A stretch of DNA of 64,000 bases from DAHUXN01 sp963811805 (GCA_963811805.1 CAWESU010000001.1:2542001-2606000), one strand, 5' to 3'. Counted from the stretch's first letter, positions 33,945 through 42,933 are shown. Program-made: numbers and translations. Notes: generated by a model not told the origin, from the sequence alone.

Positions 33945-34294
33945 GACTTTGCGCGAGAGAAAATCGCGGCGAGCTCTTTAGTGAACTTCGAGCGCGGCAT
34001 CACTTCGGTGCAACCGGCCTGGCGGGCGCGTTGCGCGAGGTCCGTTTGTACATGGGAGAAAAAAGCGACGATGGGAATCTGCGAATCGCCGGAGCACAAC
34101 GAGGCGATGGTCTCGACCGGCGCTTGGCGGGCATTCAGGTCAACGACAACCAGCTTGGGTGCAGCGTGATTGATTTCCGCGAGCAGCGCGTCGCCGGAAC
34201 TGAACGATTTCATCTCCACGCCGGAGTGCTTGGCGGTCTCCAGCATTTTCGCTTGAAAGAAAATATCGTCCACCAGGGCCAGGATTTGCGCCAA
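33941..34294 (-). CDS. Stand-alone response-regulator receiver-like domain
   Basis: 117 residues of CheY-like pattern: A-L-V-D-D at the N-terminus, the phospho-acceptor position V-V-V-D-L-N near residue 53, A-F-F-S (Thr/Ser switch), and M-P-R-S-K-F where the conserved Lys-Pro is normally found, so the Lys is displaced or replaced. Phosphorylation is therefore uncertain. No histidine kinase is nearby. It overlaps the next gene by four bases. Confidence 0.7.
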   Translation of the reverse strand: MAQILALVDDIFFQAKMLETAKHSGVEMKSFSSGDALLAEINHAAPKLVVVDLNARQAPVETIASLCSGDSQIPIVAFFSHVQTDLAQRARQAGCTEVMPRSKFTKELAAIFSRAKS

Positions 34295-34427
34295 CGAATC
34301 CTCCGGAAAAGAACCTTTATGGATGTATCACGCGCGTGCACGGCGGACAAGATGCATCTGCCGGTTTCGCAGTTCTGTAGGATGCGCAACGGCGGCGAAG
34401 GGCTTTGCGGAGCGCGGAGGCGTTTCT

Positions 34428-34456
34428 TTGGCGCGGTGAGTTGGAGTATATATAAA
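34428..34456 (+). promoter_or_regulatory. Sigma70-type promoter of the DinB gene
   Basis: TTGGCG (34428-34433), 17-bp spacer, TATAAA (34451-34456), about 32 bp before the start codon, with GGGGGA as ribosome site. Confidence 0.55.
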
Positions 34457-34487
34457 GAAGCGACGCGTATCGCCTGGGGGACGAACG

Positions 34488-35021
34488 ATGAAATCCGCCA
34501 TGAATCAGGCCACGTTGCCGGGCCTGGAGGTGCTGGAGCAAACGCCGATCATTTTGGAGAAGCTGGTGTCTCTGGCGACGGAAGAGCAACTGCAATGGAA
34601 GCCTTCGATGGAGCGCTGGTCGATCAGCGAAGTGCTGGCGCATCTGGCGGACGTGGAGGTGGCAGGATTTCGCGAGCGCGTGGAACGCATGGTGCAGACG
34701 GATATGCCGCAACTGGCGCTGTACGACCAGGAAGCGCAGTACAAAGCAGGAAGATATACGGGCGGGAAGGCGCGGGAGCATTTGAAGGCATTTTGCCATG
34801 AGCGCGACAGGAGCGTTTCGTGGCTGCGGTATATGCCGGAAAGCATTGTGGCGCGCAAAGGGCAGCACGCGCAGCTGGGCCAAATCAGCGTGGGGCAATT
34901 ATTGAACGAGTGGGCGTTTCACGATTTGGGGCACATCCGGCAGATCGCGGAGCTTTTCCGTTCACGGGCGTTCTATCCGGCGATGGGGCCATTCCAGAAG
35001 ATCTACACGATCAAGCCTTAG
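34488..35021 (+). CDS. DinB family metal-dependent protein
   Basis: 177 residues. Four-helix DinB fold with the His triad: L-A-H-L-A-D (helix 2), and E-W-A-F-H-D-L-G-H-I-R-Q-I in the last helix. Relatives are Zn or Ni proteins, some of them thiol S-transferases or dehalogenating enzymes; most have no known substrate. Ends 10 bp before the glutaredoxin-like gene, so probably co-transcribed. Confidence 0.85.
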   Translation: MKSAMNQATLPGLEVLEQTPIILEKLVSLATEEQLQWKPSMERWSISEVLAHLADVEVAGFRERVERMVQTDMPQLALYDQEAQYKAGRYTGGKAREHLKAFCHERDRSVSWLRYMPESIVARKGQHAQLGQISVGQLLNEWAFHDLGHIRQIAELFRSRAFYPAMGPFQKIYTIKP

Positions 35022-35031
35022 TGGAATTTTC

Positions 35032-35499
35032 ATGGACGAGCTTTCGCAGCGCGTTCTGCAGGTCTATGACGAGTTGGGGCGCGACACGCTCGATTTGCAC
35101 GCGTTGCGCGAACTCGCTGGCGGCAACGATCCGGCGCGGCGCGACGCGGTGGTGAGCGCCGTCGAAATGCTCGAGCGTGCGGGAGATCTGGAAGTCAGCG
35201 GAGAAGCGGACTTCTACCGGCGGACGGAGCAGGGGCGGCTCGCCGTGGCGAAACCGCTCGACGTGACGCTGTATTCGCGGCCCAAGTGTAAGCTGTGCGA
35301 TGAAGCGCGCGAGGCCCTCGCGCCGATCTTGCGCGAATTCGGCGGCTCATTGCGCGAAGTGAATATCGACGAGGACGAGGAATTGCGCGAGCTGTACACG
35401 AACGATGTGCCGGTGATTTTTCTGGGCTCGAAAGAGTTTGCGCGGCACAACGTGGATACCGTGAAGTTTAGGCAGGCGCTGGAGAAGGCCGGGAAGTAA
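35032..35499 (+). CDS. Glutaredoxin-like protein with N-terminal helical domain
   Basis: 155 residues. The first 70 residues (R-V-L-Q-V-Y-D-E-L-G ... V-V-S-A-V-E-M-L-E-R-A-G-D-L-E-V) look like a small winged-helix domain. The rest is a thioredoxin fold starting V-T-L-Y-S-R-P-K-C-K-L-C-D-E-A with a CxxC redox pair and the cis-Pro in N-D-V-P-V-I-F. It may couple redox state to a regulatory domain, but this is inference. Glutaredoxin-like DUF836 proteins are the nearest match. Confidence 0.8.
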   Translation: MDELSQRVLQVYDELGRDTLDLHALRELAGGNDPARRDAVVSAVEMLERAGDLEVSGEADFYRRTEQGRLAVAKPLDVTLYSRPKCKLCDEAREALAPILREFGGSLREVNIDEDEELRELYTNDVPVIFLGSKEFARHNVDTVKFRQALEKAGK

Positions 35500-35528
35500 C
35501 TCCATACCTACGCGGTGGTTCGATTCAG

Positions 35529-36371
35529 TCAGCGCTTTTCGAGGAGGCGGTTGGCTTCGACGTAGGGCATGGCGCCGTCGGTCATGATTTCGAAGGTGCC
35601 TTTGTCGCGGATGTGCTTGGCGATGCGTTGCGTGAGCCCCATGCAAGCGCGCATCGGGCCGGAGCCGACGCTGATGCGGGCGACGCCGAGCTTTTCGAGT
35701 TCGTGAACCGATGGAGCGCCGGCGGTCGCGAGAATATTCAGCGGGCCGCGCACGGCGTCAACGAGCTTTTCAATCGTCGCGGGGTCTTTCACGCCGGGAG
35801 GGAAGAGCGATTCGGCGCCTGCTTCGCGATAGGCGTTGAGGCGTTCGATGGTGCGCTCGGCGCGCGTCGCGGATTCGCCGATTTCTTCCAGGAAAATATC
35901 CGTGCGCGCGTTGATCACCAAGTGGACACCAAGCTTTTTGGCGGCTTCGACCATGGCGCGAATTTTGCGCTGTTGCAGATCGATGGGGAAAAGCTCGCCG
36001 GAGCCTTCCTTGACCAAATCTTCGATGTTGCAGCCGACGGCGCCAGCTTCGATGATGGCGACGGCAGTTTGCGCGAGGTCTTCGGGAGTTTTGCCGTAGC
36101 CTGCTTCCATGTCCGCGGTGACCGGCACGGAGACGGCGCGGGCGATGCGCGCCACCACTCCGAGCATTTCGTCGCGCGAGATTTTCTGCCCGTCGGGATA
36201 GCCGAGCGAATTGGCCACGGCGGCGCTGCTGGTGGCGATGGCGGGGAAGCCGGCATCTTCGAAAATGCGCGCGCTGGCGACATCCCAGGCGTTGGGCAAA
36301 ACAAGAATATGCGGGCCGAGGTGAAGCGACAGGAGCTTGTGGGCTTTTTCGGCTTGGGCTGAGAGGGCCAT
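35529..36371 (-). CDS. Isocitrate lyase/PEP mutase family enzyme
   Basis: 280 residues. TIM barrel with L-P-N-A-W-D-V-A-S-A-R, V-T-A-D-M-E-A-G-Y-G (metal-binding Asp), G-C-N-I-E-D and V-I-N-A-R-T-D. The sequence fits the 'PEP phosphonomutase-like' branch, whose members cleave or rearrange C-C or P-C bonds of small oxo-acids; the isocitrate lyase K-K-C-G-H signature is absent. The exact substrate is unknown. It begins directly after the stop of the membrane protein gene on the same strand. Confidence 0.85.
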   Translation of the reverse strand: MALSAQAEKAHKLLSLHLGPHILVLPNAWDVASARIFEDAGFPAIATSSAAVANSLGYPDGQKISRDEMLGVVARIARAVSVPVTADMEAGYGKTPEDLAQTAVAIIEAGAVGCNIEDLVKEGSGELFPIDLQQRKIRAMVEAAKKLGVHLVINARTDIFLEEIGESATRAERTIERLNAYREAGAESLFPPGVKDPATIEKLVDAVRGPLNILATAGAPSVHELEKLGVARISVGSGPMRACMGLTQRIAKHIRDKGTFEIMTDGAMPYVEANRLLEKR

Positions 36372-36770
36372 CTACGTTTGAACTCCCGATTGGTCAAATA
36401 GCAGGCCGCCGCAAACAAGCAACAACGCCCCTGTTCCCATCATCTCGTTGCCTATGAAGAATCCTATCATGATGGCGCCGACTGCCGCTTCCAGCAGGAC
36501 CGCCAGACCGCAGAACAGAACGAGTACTTGGCGCAATCTTGTTTGGGTGAAGCCGGCCAGCAGCGCGACAACCGCAGTTATGACCCAGTGCCACGCAAGG
36601 GAGAGAAAAACGACGCGGAAGCCTACTTGCAGGCGGGGGTCCAAGTTCGAAGCGTTCAACGCCGGGAAACCCTCTTTGTATCCGCCGATGCAATGAAGCA
36701 CCGCGCTTACGAACAGCACCAAACAGCCCAAGACGACGAATGCGCGTGCAGCCTTGTTGCGGCCGTTCAT
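36372..36770 (-). CDS. Four-helix integral membrane protein
   Basis: 132 residues with hydrophobic segments at about 9-27, 52-70, 81-103 and 107-125. No motif is recognised; the arrangement resembles small DoxX- or DUF-type membrane proteins. It is immediately upstream of the PEP-mutase-like gene and probably co-transcribed with it. Confidence 0.65.
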   Translation of the reverse strand: MNGRNKAARAFVVLGCLVLFVSAVLHCIGGYKEGFPALNASNLDPRLQVGFRVVFLSLAWHWVITAVVALLAGFTQTRLRQVLVLFCGLAVLLEAAVGAIMIGFFIGNEMMGTGALLLVCGGLLFDQSGVQT

Positions 36771-36833
36771 CGAAACCTCCCAAGGGGTGTAGTTTGAGTG
36801 GGCCTGTCTTAAGAAGTTTCTACTAGCGACTCG

Positions 36834-37280
36834 CTATTCTTCTTTTTCGACGGAGTGCGCGCCGACGGTCTCATCGGGATCATCACCCGGGCGGCCCTTG
36901 AGGCGATCATAGACAGAATAGTGGGCTACGGAGCCAAGCGCCTCGTTGTAATAGGTGGGCACGCCCAGCGCGAAACGCAGCTCCTCGTTGAATTTTCGCA
37001 GGTCGCCCAATTCCTTGACGACCACCGGGAGCTTGCTCCCATCTCGCGTGATCAGAAATTTTTGGTAGCCGGCGTCCCAGAGCTGCGTGAACTGGCCGTT
37101 CTTCATAATGGCGGGAAGCTCGGTCATTTGATAGCTGCCATCGGGGGACTTGCGAAATTCGGAGCCACAGCTGTATTTCTCGACGCGCGCCACGCCGCCG
37201 GAACTTCTGACGGTGAAGCCGAGCTGCGGCAGGCCCCCTTCGATTTTCTTCGCCGGAAACTTCGCGTTGACGTACCACAT
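36834..37280 (-). CDS. Conserved hypothetical soluble protein
   Basis: 148 residues from the ATG at 37278-37280 (M-W-Y-V-N-A-K-F-P-A-K-K). It continues G-F-T-V-R-S-S-G-G-V-A-R-V-E-K-Y-S-C-G-S-E-F, G-Y-Q-K-F-L and V-V-V-K-E-L-G-D-L-R-K-F-N-E-E-L-R. No signal peptide or known domain is recognised. The longer open frame upstream lacks coding character. Confidence 0.55.
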   Translation of the reverse strand: MWYVNAKFPAKKIEGGLPQLGFTVRSSGGVARVEKYSCGSEFRKSPDGSYQMTELPAIMKNGQFTQLWDAGYQKFLITRDGSKLPVVVKELGDLRKFNEELRFALGVPTYYNEALGSVAHYSVYDRLKGRPGDDPDETVGAHSVEKEE

Positions 37281-37415
37281 GGAAGAAACAGAGTAAGGAT
37301 TTCGGGGCGGAGTTGTAAAGCGAAAATTGCGCGGCGAGGGCTTCGAGCGGGAGCCAAACGAGAGAACGCCGTGCGCTTGAGCGAACGGAACCGCGCGTGA
37401 TATCGTTTTGGGACT

Positions 37416-37892
37416 ATGAGTCCTTATGCATCGCATTTAGCAGGCAAAGACCCGTTGGAAGTGATCGCCGCGACGCCAGGGCAGCTCGCTACATTTGTGC
37501 GCACGCTGGGGCCGGAGCGCATCGAAAAAAGCCTCGCGCCGGGAAAGTGGACGGCGCGGGAGATCGTCTGCCATCTGGCCGATTGCGAAATTGTGTTTTC
37601 GTACCGGCTGCGGCAGACGCTGGCGGAGGAACATCACGTCATTCAACCGTTCGACCAAGATAAATTTGCCAAAGTGTATGCCGCGTACGACGCACCGGCA
37701 GCGCTGGCGGTTTTTTCCGCGCTGCGGCGGTGGAACATCTCGTTCATTCATGCCGTGCCAGCGGACGCTTTTTCGAAACGCGTGAAACATCCTGAGCGCG
37801 GCGAAATGACTTTCAAGGATATTGTGGAAACCATGGGCGGGCACGATTTGAATCACGTGAAACAGCTCGAAGCCATCGCTGCCCGGCAATAA
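37416..37892 (+). CDS. DinB family protein
   Basis: 158 residues. The His positions of the family are visible: I-V-C-H-L-A-D-C-E and G-G-H-D-L-N-H-V-K-Q-L at the C-terminus. It is a second, divergent DinB paralogue in the window (compare 34488) with no shared neighbours. Role unknown. Confidence 0.85.
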   Translation: MSPYASHLAGKDPLEVIAATPGQLATFVRTLGPERIEKSLAPGKWTAREIVCHLADCEIVFSYRLRQTLAEEHHVIQPFDQDKFAKVYAAYDAPAALAVFSALRRWNISFIHAVPADAFSKRVKHPERGEMTFKDIVETMGGHDLNHVKQLEAIAARQ

Positions 37893-38032
37893 GTCAAGAC
37901 TGCGCGAATCCTGCCAAGAGCTTTTCCGTCCAAGCCGGCGTGGGTTTTGTTAAGTTGGAATTTTCGGAACTTCCTGATTCGTAGCGATTTGCTGCGCATC
38001 TAATTGCCTGTGAGAAGAGAGGTTTTGCGAAG

Positions 38033-39031
38033 GTGAGTCTGAGCGTCACAAGGACAGAAGTGGCATCGAAACCTGCATTCGGAGAAAGCGCCGAAGGCCA
38101 CAAGCGGCCGATGGGCAAGCGTTTGGTGGAGCTTATCGGCAATACGCCGCTGCTGCGGCTGGGCGCGGTGGGCGCGAAGTTCACCCATGTGGAGTTTTAT
38201 GCGAAGGCGGAATGGTTTAACCCGGGAGGCTCGGTGAAGGACCGCGCGGCGCTAGCGATGATTCGCGAAGGGGAAAGGAGCGGAGCGCTGGGCACCGGAA
38301 AAACCATTCTGGATGCCACCAGCGGCAATACGGGAATCGCGCTCGCGATGATCGGCGCGGCGCTGGGGTATCGCGTGACGCTGTGCGTTCCGTCGTCGGC
38401 TTCGCAGGAACGGCTGCGCACCATTCGCGCGTTGGGCGCAGAATTGATTTTGACGCCGGGGGAAGAGGGCTCCGATGGGGCGATCCGGCGCGCGCGGCAG
38501 ACATTCGACGAAAATCCTGAGAAGTATTTTTACGTGGATCAGTACAGCAATCCCGCGAATCCGCGCGCGCACTACGACACGACCGCACCGGAGATTTGGC
38601 GGCAGACGCAGGGGCGCGTCACGCATTTCGTGGCCGGGCTGGGAACGAGCGGGACGTTTATGGGCGTGACGCGGCGACTGAAGGAATTGAATCCCGCGAT
38701 TCACGCCATCAGCGTGCAGCCCGATGAGGCTTTTCACGGGCTGGAGGGATTGAAGCACATGGCCAGCGCGATCGTGCCGGCGATTTATGATGCTTCGCTG
38801 GCGGACGTGGATCTGACGGTGCGCACGGAAGATGCGTTTGCCATGGTGCGGCGGCTGGCGCGCGAAGAGGGAATTCTGGCGGGCGTTAGCTCAGGGGCGG
38901 CATTGTGCGCGTGCCTGCGAGTGGCGGAAAAATTGCAGCGGGACGAAAAGGCCATAGTGGTTACGGTTTTCCCGGATTCCGGCGACCGCTACCTGACGGA
39001 GAGATTTTGGGATGAGAAGAAGGTGGACTGA
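38033..39031 (+). CDS. cysM: O-phosphoserine/O-acetylserine sulfhydrylase (CysM-type)
   Basis: 332 residues, GTG start; an ATG 26 codons further on is possible. PLP lysine in N-P-G-G-S-V-K-D-R, phosphate loop after T-S-G-N-T-G-I-A, and G-V-S-S-G-A-A-L. The enzyme makes cysteine from an activated serine and a sulfur donor. The neighbouring JAMM protease, CysO carrier and MoeZ indicate a thiocarboxylated carrier protein as donor, as known for Mycobacterium tuberculosis CysM. Stop and next start overlap as TGATG. Confidence 0.88.
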   Translation: MSLSVTRTEVASKPAFGESAEGHKRPMGKRLVELIGNTPLLRLGAVGAKFTHVEFYAKAEWFNPGGSVKDRAALAMIREGERSGALGTGKTILDATSGNTGIALAMIGAALGYRVTLCVPSSASQERLRTIRALGAELILTPGEEGSDGAIRRARQTFDENPEKYFYVDQYSNPANPRAHYDTTAPEIWRQTQGRVTHFVAGLGTSGTFMGVTRRLKELNPAIHAISVQPDEAFHGLEGLKHMASAIVPAIYDASLADVDLTVRTEDAFAMVRRLAREEGILAGVSSGAALCACLRVAEKLQRDEKAIVVTVFPDSGDRYLTERFWDEKKVD

Positions 39032-39468
39032 TGCTTCGCGTCGGTGAGGCGCTGATCGACAGAATTCACGAGCATGGCGCGCGGGATTATCCGAACGAGT
39101 GCTGTGGGGCGTTGTTGGGGCATGATGCGCTTGCAGAGCGCACCGTTTTGGGATTGGTGCCGCTGGTGAATCAGCGCAGCGATTCGCCGCGCGATCGCTT
39201 TTCGATCACTTCGGACGATGTGCGGCTGGCGGAGAAAGAAGCGGCGGCGAAAGGTTGGGAGCTGATCGGTTGGTATCACTCCCATCCCGATTCGCCCGCG
39301 CTCCCCAGCGAATTTGACCGCGAGCATGCATGGCCGTGGTACAGCTATATTATTTTTCAGGTGGAAAAGGGCGAGCCGCGGGAGATGCGTTCGTGGCGCT
39401 TGGACGACGACCGCGCGAAATATCAGGAAGAAAGCATCGAGTTCATTTCGAGCGTGCCGCGATATTGA
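39031..39468 (+). CDS. JAMM/MPN metalloprotease (Mec-like)
   Basis: 145 residues. JAMM motif intact: the Glu in P-N-E-C-C-G, then W-Y-H-S-H-P-D-S-P-A-L-P-S-E-F-D, giving H-x-H and Asp zinc ligands. In the mycobacterial pathway Mec releases cysteine from the CysO-Cys adduct; related QbsD-type proteases trim the C-terminus of the carrier. Its position between cysM and the carrier gene supports one of these roles, or both. Confidence 0.9.
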   Translation: MLRVGEALIDRIHEHGARDYPNECCGALLGHDALAERTVLGLVPLVNQRSDSPRDRFSITSDDVRLAEKEAAAKGWELIGWYHSHPDSPALPSEFDREHAWPWYSYIIFQVEKGEPREMRSWRLDDDRAKYQEESIEFISSVPRY

Positions 39469-39549
39469 ACTGATAAAGGAATTTGCAGCGCTGCAGTCCG
39501 GTTGCGGCGAGGCGCATCTAAATTTCCAGGGTTAACAAGGAGAGAAGAG

Positions 39550-39831
39550 ATGGCTGTGAAAGTGATGATCCCCACGCCGCTGCGGCAGTATGCGGAGAAG
39601 CGCGAAAGCGTGGATTTGGAGGCAAAGACGGTCGCGGAGGCGCTCAGTTCGCTGACGTCGCAGTTCGGCGACCTGAAAAAGCATTTGTATTCCGATGACG
39701 GCAAGCTGCGCAGTTTTGTGAACGTGTATGTGAACGACGAAGACATCCGCTACTTGCAGAAGGAAAAAACGGTGGTACAGCAAGGTGATACGATTAGCAT
39801 CGTGCCGTCGATTGCCGGCGGCATGGAATAA
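39550..39831 (+). CDS. ThiS/MoaD-like sulfur carrier protein (CysO-type)
   Basis: 93 residues from the ATG at 39550 behind AAGGAGAG. Ubiquitin-like fold, starting V-M-I-P-T-P-L-R-Q-Y-A, with Q-Q-G-D-T-I-S-I-V-P-S-I-A-G-G-M-E at the end. The Gly-Gly that is adenylated and thiocarboxylated is followed by Met-Glu, so the tail must be removed first, presumably by the adjacent JAMM protease. It would carry sulfur to CysM. Confidence 0.9.
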   Translation: MAVKVMIPTPLRQYAEKRESVDLEAKTVAEALSSLTSQFGDLKKHLYSDDGKLRSFVNVYVNDEDIRYLQKEKTVVQQGDTISIVPSIAGGME

Positions 39832-39845
39832 GCAGAGGAAAAAGA

Positions 39846-41030
39846 ATGGCAACGCAAGTGAAAGAATCGGCGGCAAACGGGCCGGCTGCGGGTCTGACCA
39901 ACGAAGAAGTGCTGCGCTATAGCCGCCACCTGATCATGCCGGAAGTGGGCATGGAGGGGCAGCTCAAACTGAAAAAGGCAAAGGTGTTGCTGGTGGGCTC
40001 GGGTGGATTGGGCGCGCCGCTGGGTTTGTATTTGGCGGCGGCCGGCGTGGGCCGGCTGGGCATTGTTGATTTTGACGCCGTCGATTTTACGAATTTGCAG
40101 AGGCAGGTGACTTTCGGCACCAGCGATGTGGGACGCAAGAAGCTGGAAGCGGCACGCGAGCGCTTGAGCAATTTGAATCCCGAGATACAAATCGACACGT
40201 ACGAGACTCGCCTGACGAGCGACAACGCGCTCGATATTCTGCGCGATTACGACATCGTCGCAGACGGAACGGATAATTTTCCGACGCGCTATCTGGTGAA
40301 CGATGCTTGCGTGCTGCTCGGCAAGCCGAACGTGTATGGCTCGATTTTCCGCTTCGAAGGGCAGGCGAGCATTTTCGGTTATCCGGGCGGGCCGTGCTAC
40401 CGATGTTTGTATCCGGAGCCGCCCCCGCCGGGTCTGGTGCCTTCGTGTGCGGAAGGCGGAGTGCTGGGCGTATTGCCGGGAATCATCGGCTGCATCCAGG
40501 CCATGGAAACACTGAAACTGATTCTGGGAAGCGGTGATACGCTCGTTGGGCGTTTGCTGCTCTTCGATGCAATGCGGATGCGTTTTCGCGAATTGAAGCT
40601 GCGCAAGAATCCCGACTGCCCGGCGTGCGGCGAACATCGCACCATCACGGAGTTGATCGACTATGCGGAGTTTTGCGGCATTCGCGGTGAGGAAATGGAG
40701 ACGAAGCCATTGGACATTCCTGAAATTACTCCGAAAGAACTGAAAACCCGGCTCGACCGCGGCGATGATATTTACATCCTGGATGTGCGCGAGCCGCACG
40801 AATATCAGATATGCAATCTTCACGGCCATTTGATTCCGCTGGGCGATCTCCCGAAGCGCGTCAGCGAACTCGACAGCTCGCGCGAAATCGTGGCACACTG
40901 CCGCAGTGGCAAACGCTCCGCGGATGCCGTGCAGTTCTTGACGCAGGCAGGCTTCCGCAAGATTTGGAATCTGAAAGGCGGAATCCTGGCGTGGTCGGAC
41001 GAAGTGGATCCCTCGGTGCCAAAATATTGA
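39846..41030 (+). CDS. moeZ: MoeZ-like E1 adenylyltransferase with C-terminal rhodanese
   Basis: 394 residues. ThiF/MoeB domain: V-G-S-G-G-L-G-A-P-L nucleotide loop, D-G-T-D-N-F-P-T-R-Y, zinc cysteines C-Y-R-C and C-P-A-C, and the R-C-L-Y-P-E-P crossover segment. The rhodanese domain follows from about residue 295, with the persulfide Cys in V-A-H-C-R-S-G-K-R. It adenylates and thiocarboxylates the preceding carrier protein and may also serve molybdopterin synthase. It starts 14 bp after the carrier gene. Confidence 0.93.
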   Translation: MATQVKESAANGPAAGLTNEEVLRYSRHLIMPEVGMEGQLKLKKAKVLLVGSGGLGAPLGLYLAAAGVGRLGIVDFDAVDFTNLQRQVTFGTSDVGRKKLEAARERLSNLNPEIQIDTYETRLTSDNALDILRDYDIVADGTDNFPTRYLVNDACVLLGKPNVYGSIFRFEGQASIFGYPGGPCYRCLYPEPPPPGLVPSCAEGGVLGVLPGIIGCIQAMETLKLILGSGDTLVGRLLLFDAMRMRFRELKLRKNPDCPACGEHRTITELIDYAEFCGIRGEEMETKPLDIPEITPKELKTRLDRGDDIYILDVREPHEYQICNLHGHLIPLGDLPKRVSELDSSREIVAHCRSGKRSADAVQFLTQAGFRKIWNLKGGILAWSDEVDPSVPKY

Positions 41031-41093
41031 TTGAAGGAGCGTCGCGGCGAGCTTCGGCAAACGCGCCGCCGATGAGTTTGGGAAAGGGATGAA

Positions 41094-41333
41094 ATGGCCG
41101 CAACGAAAATCACCATCCGAGACAACGGATCCATCAAGATCGAAGGCGACTTCGAAATTGTCGACGCGCAGGGAAGGGTATTCGGCCTCGGCGGACGCAC
41201 TCAGGTGGCGCTCTGCCGCTGCGGGCAGTCGCAAAATAAACCCTTTTGCGATGGCACGCACAAGCAGTGCGCGTTCGAGAGCGTGATCGTCGCCCGGGAC
41301 CTGCCTCCTCCGCCGCCCCCACCGAGAATGTGA
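41094..41333 (+). CDS. CDGSH-type iron-sulfur protein
   Basis: 79 residues. C-R-C-G-Q-S-Q-N-K-P-F-C-D-G-T-H is the 2Fe-2S 3Cys:1His ligand set of the CDGSH family, and the C-terminus is a polyproline tail. The mechanism in bacteria is unclear (redox sensing or cluster transfer). It follows the sulfur-carrier cluster by 63 bp and may share its transcript. Confidence 0.88.
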   Translation: MAATKITIRDNGSIKIEGDFEIVDAQGRVFGLGGRTQVALCRCGQSQNKPFCDGTHKQCAFESVIVARDLPPPPPPPRM

Positions 41334-41526
41334 AAGAGTTATCGAGCGGAGAAACTTTTCCTCAGTTTTCCACAATGGAACGCGCGGTTCAATTCGTAAC
41401 CTTTTGCCCCCGAGACAAATAGACGACCCCTCTGGCAGGGCGCGCCAGCCCTCCAGCCCTTCGGTTAAGCGTTTATTTGTCAGCAACTTAAACGCAATTC
41501 AGGCACTGATTTAAACGGCTAGCCGC

Positions 41527-42933
41527 GTGCTCAACCTATCCCCGTTGGGGCAGGATTCGTGTGCCTTGGGGGCACTCTTGGGGCAAGGGACAAAGGGCAT
41601 TAAGGGCGCAACTCGATCCACATATTTCCGGTGGGCCATCGCGTGGACCTTGGTCACCGGTGTGTTTATGCTGTTCTTGTGGTCGCTTCGGCGAACCAGC
41701 TTCTATCCCGACCCGCTACTCGAAAGATACATTCAGCTTGCCGGAAGCGTCCTGGCGTTCACGTTCGCGGCCAATGCTCTGGTGCGCTTCCGCGGAATGC
41801 ACGACCGCATTTCGCTGATATTGGCTTTTGGCTTTGGCCTAGCAGGGCTGATCGAAATGGGCGCGAACCTCACGCCCAACATCGCCGGCGCGGCTCACGC
41901 GGTTCCGCTCTCCTGGATGGTCAGCCGGACGCTGCTGGCCGTGCTGCTGGTCGCCGCGCTGCTGGTCGAGAAAAGCCTGCCGCTTTCCCGCGAGCCCAAT
42001 CGGGAAATTGCCTGGGCTCTGTTGATTGTCGGAGTGATCTCGTATCTCACCAGCGTGGCATTCTTCGCCGTGCCCGCCGCGCCAAAGATTTATCCGCACA
42101 CCATCGTTCCGCGCCCCTGGGATTTGCTGCCTGCGGCGATTTATCTTGCCGCGACCATCGGATTTTGGAAGCGCCTGAACCACGTGGACTCGGCGCTGGA
42201 CCGCGCTCTGTTCCTTTCGGCGCTCGTTAATGTGGCCTGCCACGTGACCATGAGCCAATCGTCGGCGCACTTCGACGCGGCTTCTGGCGCGGCACAATTC
42301 CTCGAGGCTGTGGGCTACGCCATCGTGCTGGCCGGCGCGCTGCTGGACAACGCCAGGCTTTTCGACCAAGTCAGCCGCTTGGCCATCAGCGACCCGCTCA
42401 CTGGACTCTCGAATTATCGCCGCCTCCTGGAGGTGATGGAGACGGAGCTGCAGCGCGCGCAGCGGACGAATCGCGGATTCGCCGTGGTGCTGTTGGATCT
42501 GGATGGACTGAAAAAAATCAACGACAATCATGGGCACTTGGTCGGCAGTCAGGCGCTGAAGCGGCTGGCGAACGTCCTGCGCATGCACTGCCGCGGGATG
42601 GATACCGCAGCGCGTTACGGCGGAGATGAGTTTGCATTGGTGCTTCCGGAAGCGGAAGAAGCGGTGGCCGTGCAAGTTACGCACCGGATACGCAAGCGCC
42701 TGCTGGAGGATGGGCACGAGCCGCGCATCTCCGTGAGCGCCGGCGTTTCGGTCTATCCGCGCGATGGACTGACCATCGAGAAGCTCTTGAATTCGGCGGA
42801 CGGGGCTCTTTATGCCATGAAGGCGAATCGCAGTGGGGAACGTGGGGAAGGCACGCGAGGAAATCCACGCGGAGTACAGGGGGCGGGCGAATGGCAAGCG
42901 CAAGGAAAAGAAAACCTGAGGCTCCTCAGATAG
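41527..42933 (+). CDS. Membrane diguanylate cyclase (GGDEF)
   Basis: 468 residues, GTG start (uncertain). Seven or so transmembrane helices (about residues 35-270) form an N-terminal sensor module. The cytoplasmic domain has D-P-L-T-G-L-S-N-Y-R-R, then R-G-M-D-T-A-A-R-Y-G-G-D-E-F: an intact active site and a product-inhibition I-site (RxxD five residues before GGDEF). It makes c-di-GMP from GTP and should be feedback-controlled. It overlaps the PilZ gene by 43 bp, pairing synthase and receptor. Confidence 0.9.
   Translation: MLNLSPLGQDSCALGALLGQGTKGIKGATRSTYFRWAIAWTLVTGVFMLFLWSLRRTSFYPDPLLERYIQLAGSVLAFTFAANALVRFRGMHDRISLILAFGFGLAGLIEMGANLTPNIAGAAHAVPLSWMVSRTLLAVLLVAALLVEKSLPLSREPNREIAWALLIVGVISYLTSVAFFAVPAAPKIYPHTIVPRPWDLLPAAIYLAATIGFWKRLNHVDSALDRALFLSALVNVACHVTMSQSSAHFDAASGAAQFLEAVGYAIVLAGALLDNARLFDQVSRLAISDPLTGLSNYRRLLEVMETELQRAQRTNRGFAVVLLDLDGLKKINDNHGHLVGSQALKRLANVLRMHCRGMDTAARYGGDEFALVLPEAEEAVAVQVTHRIRKRLLEDGHEPRISVSAGVSVYPRDGLTIEKLLNSADGALYAMKANRSGERGEGTRGNPRGVQGAGEWQAQGKENLRLLR

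Noticed and set aside
39750..41486. 578-codon minus-strand frame
   Set aside because: Antisense to carrier, moeZ and CDGSH genes.
41334..41526. Possible c-di-GMP riboswitch before the cyclase gene
   Set aside because: No match to the conserved core of known c-di-GMP riboswitches by eye.
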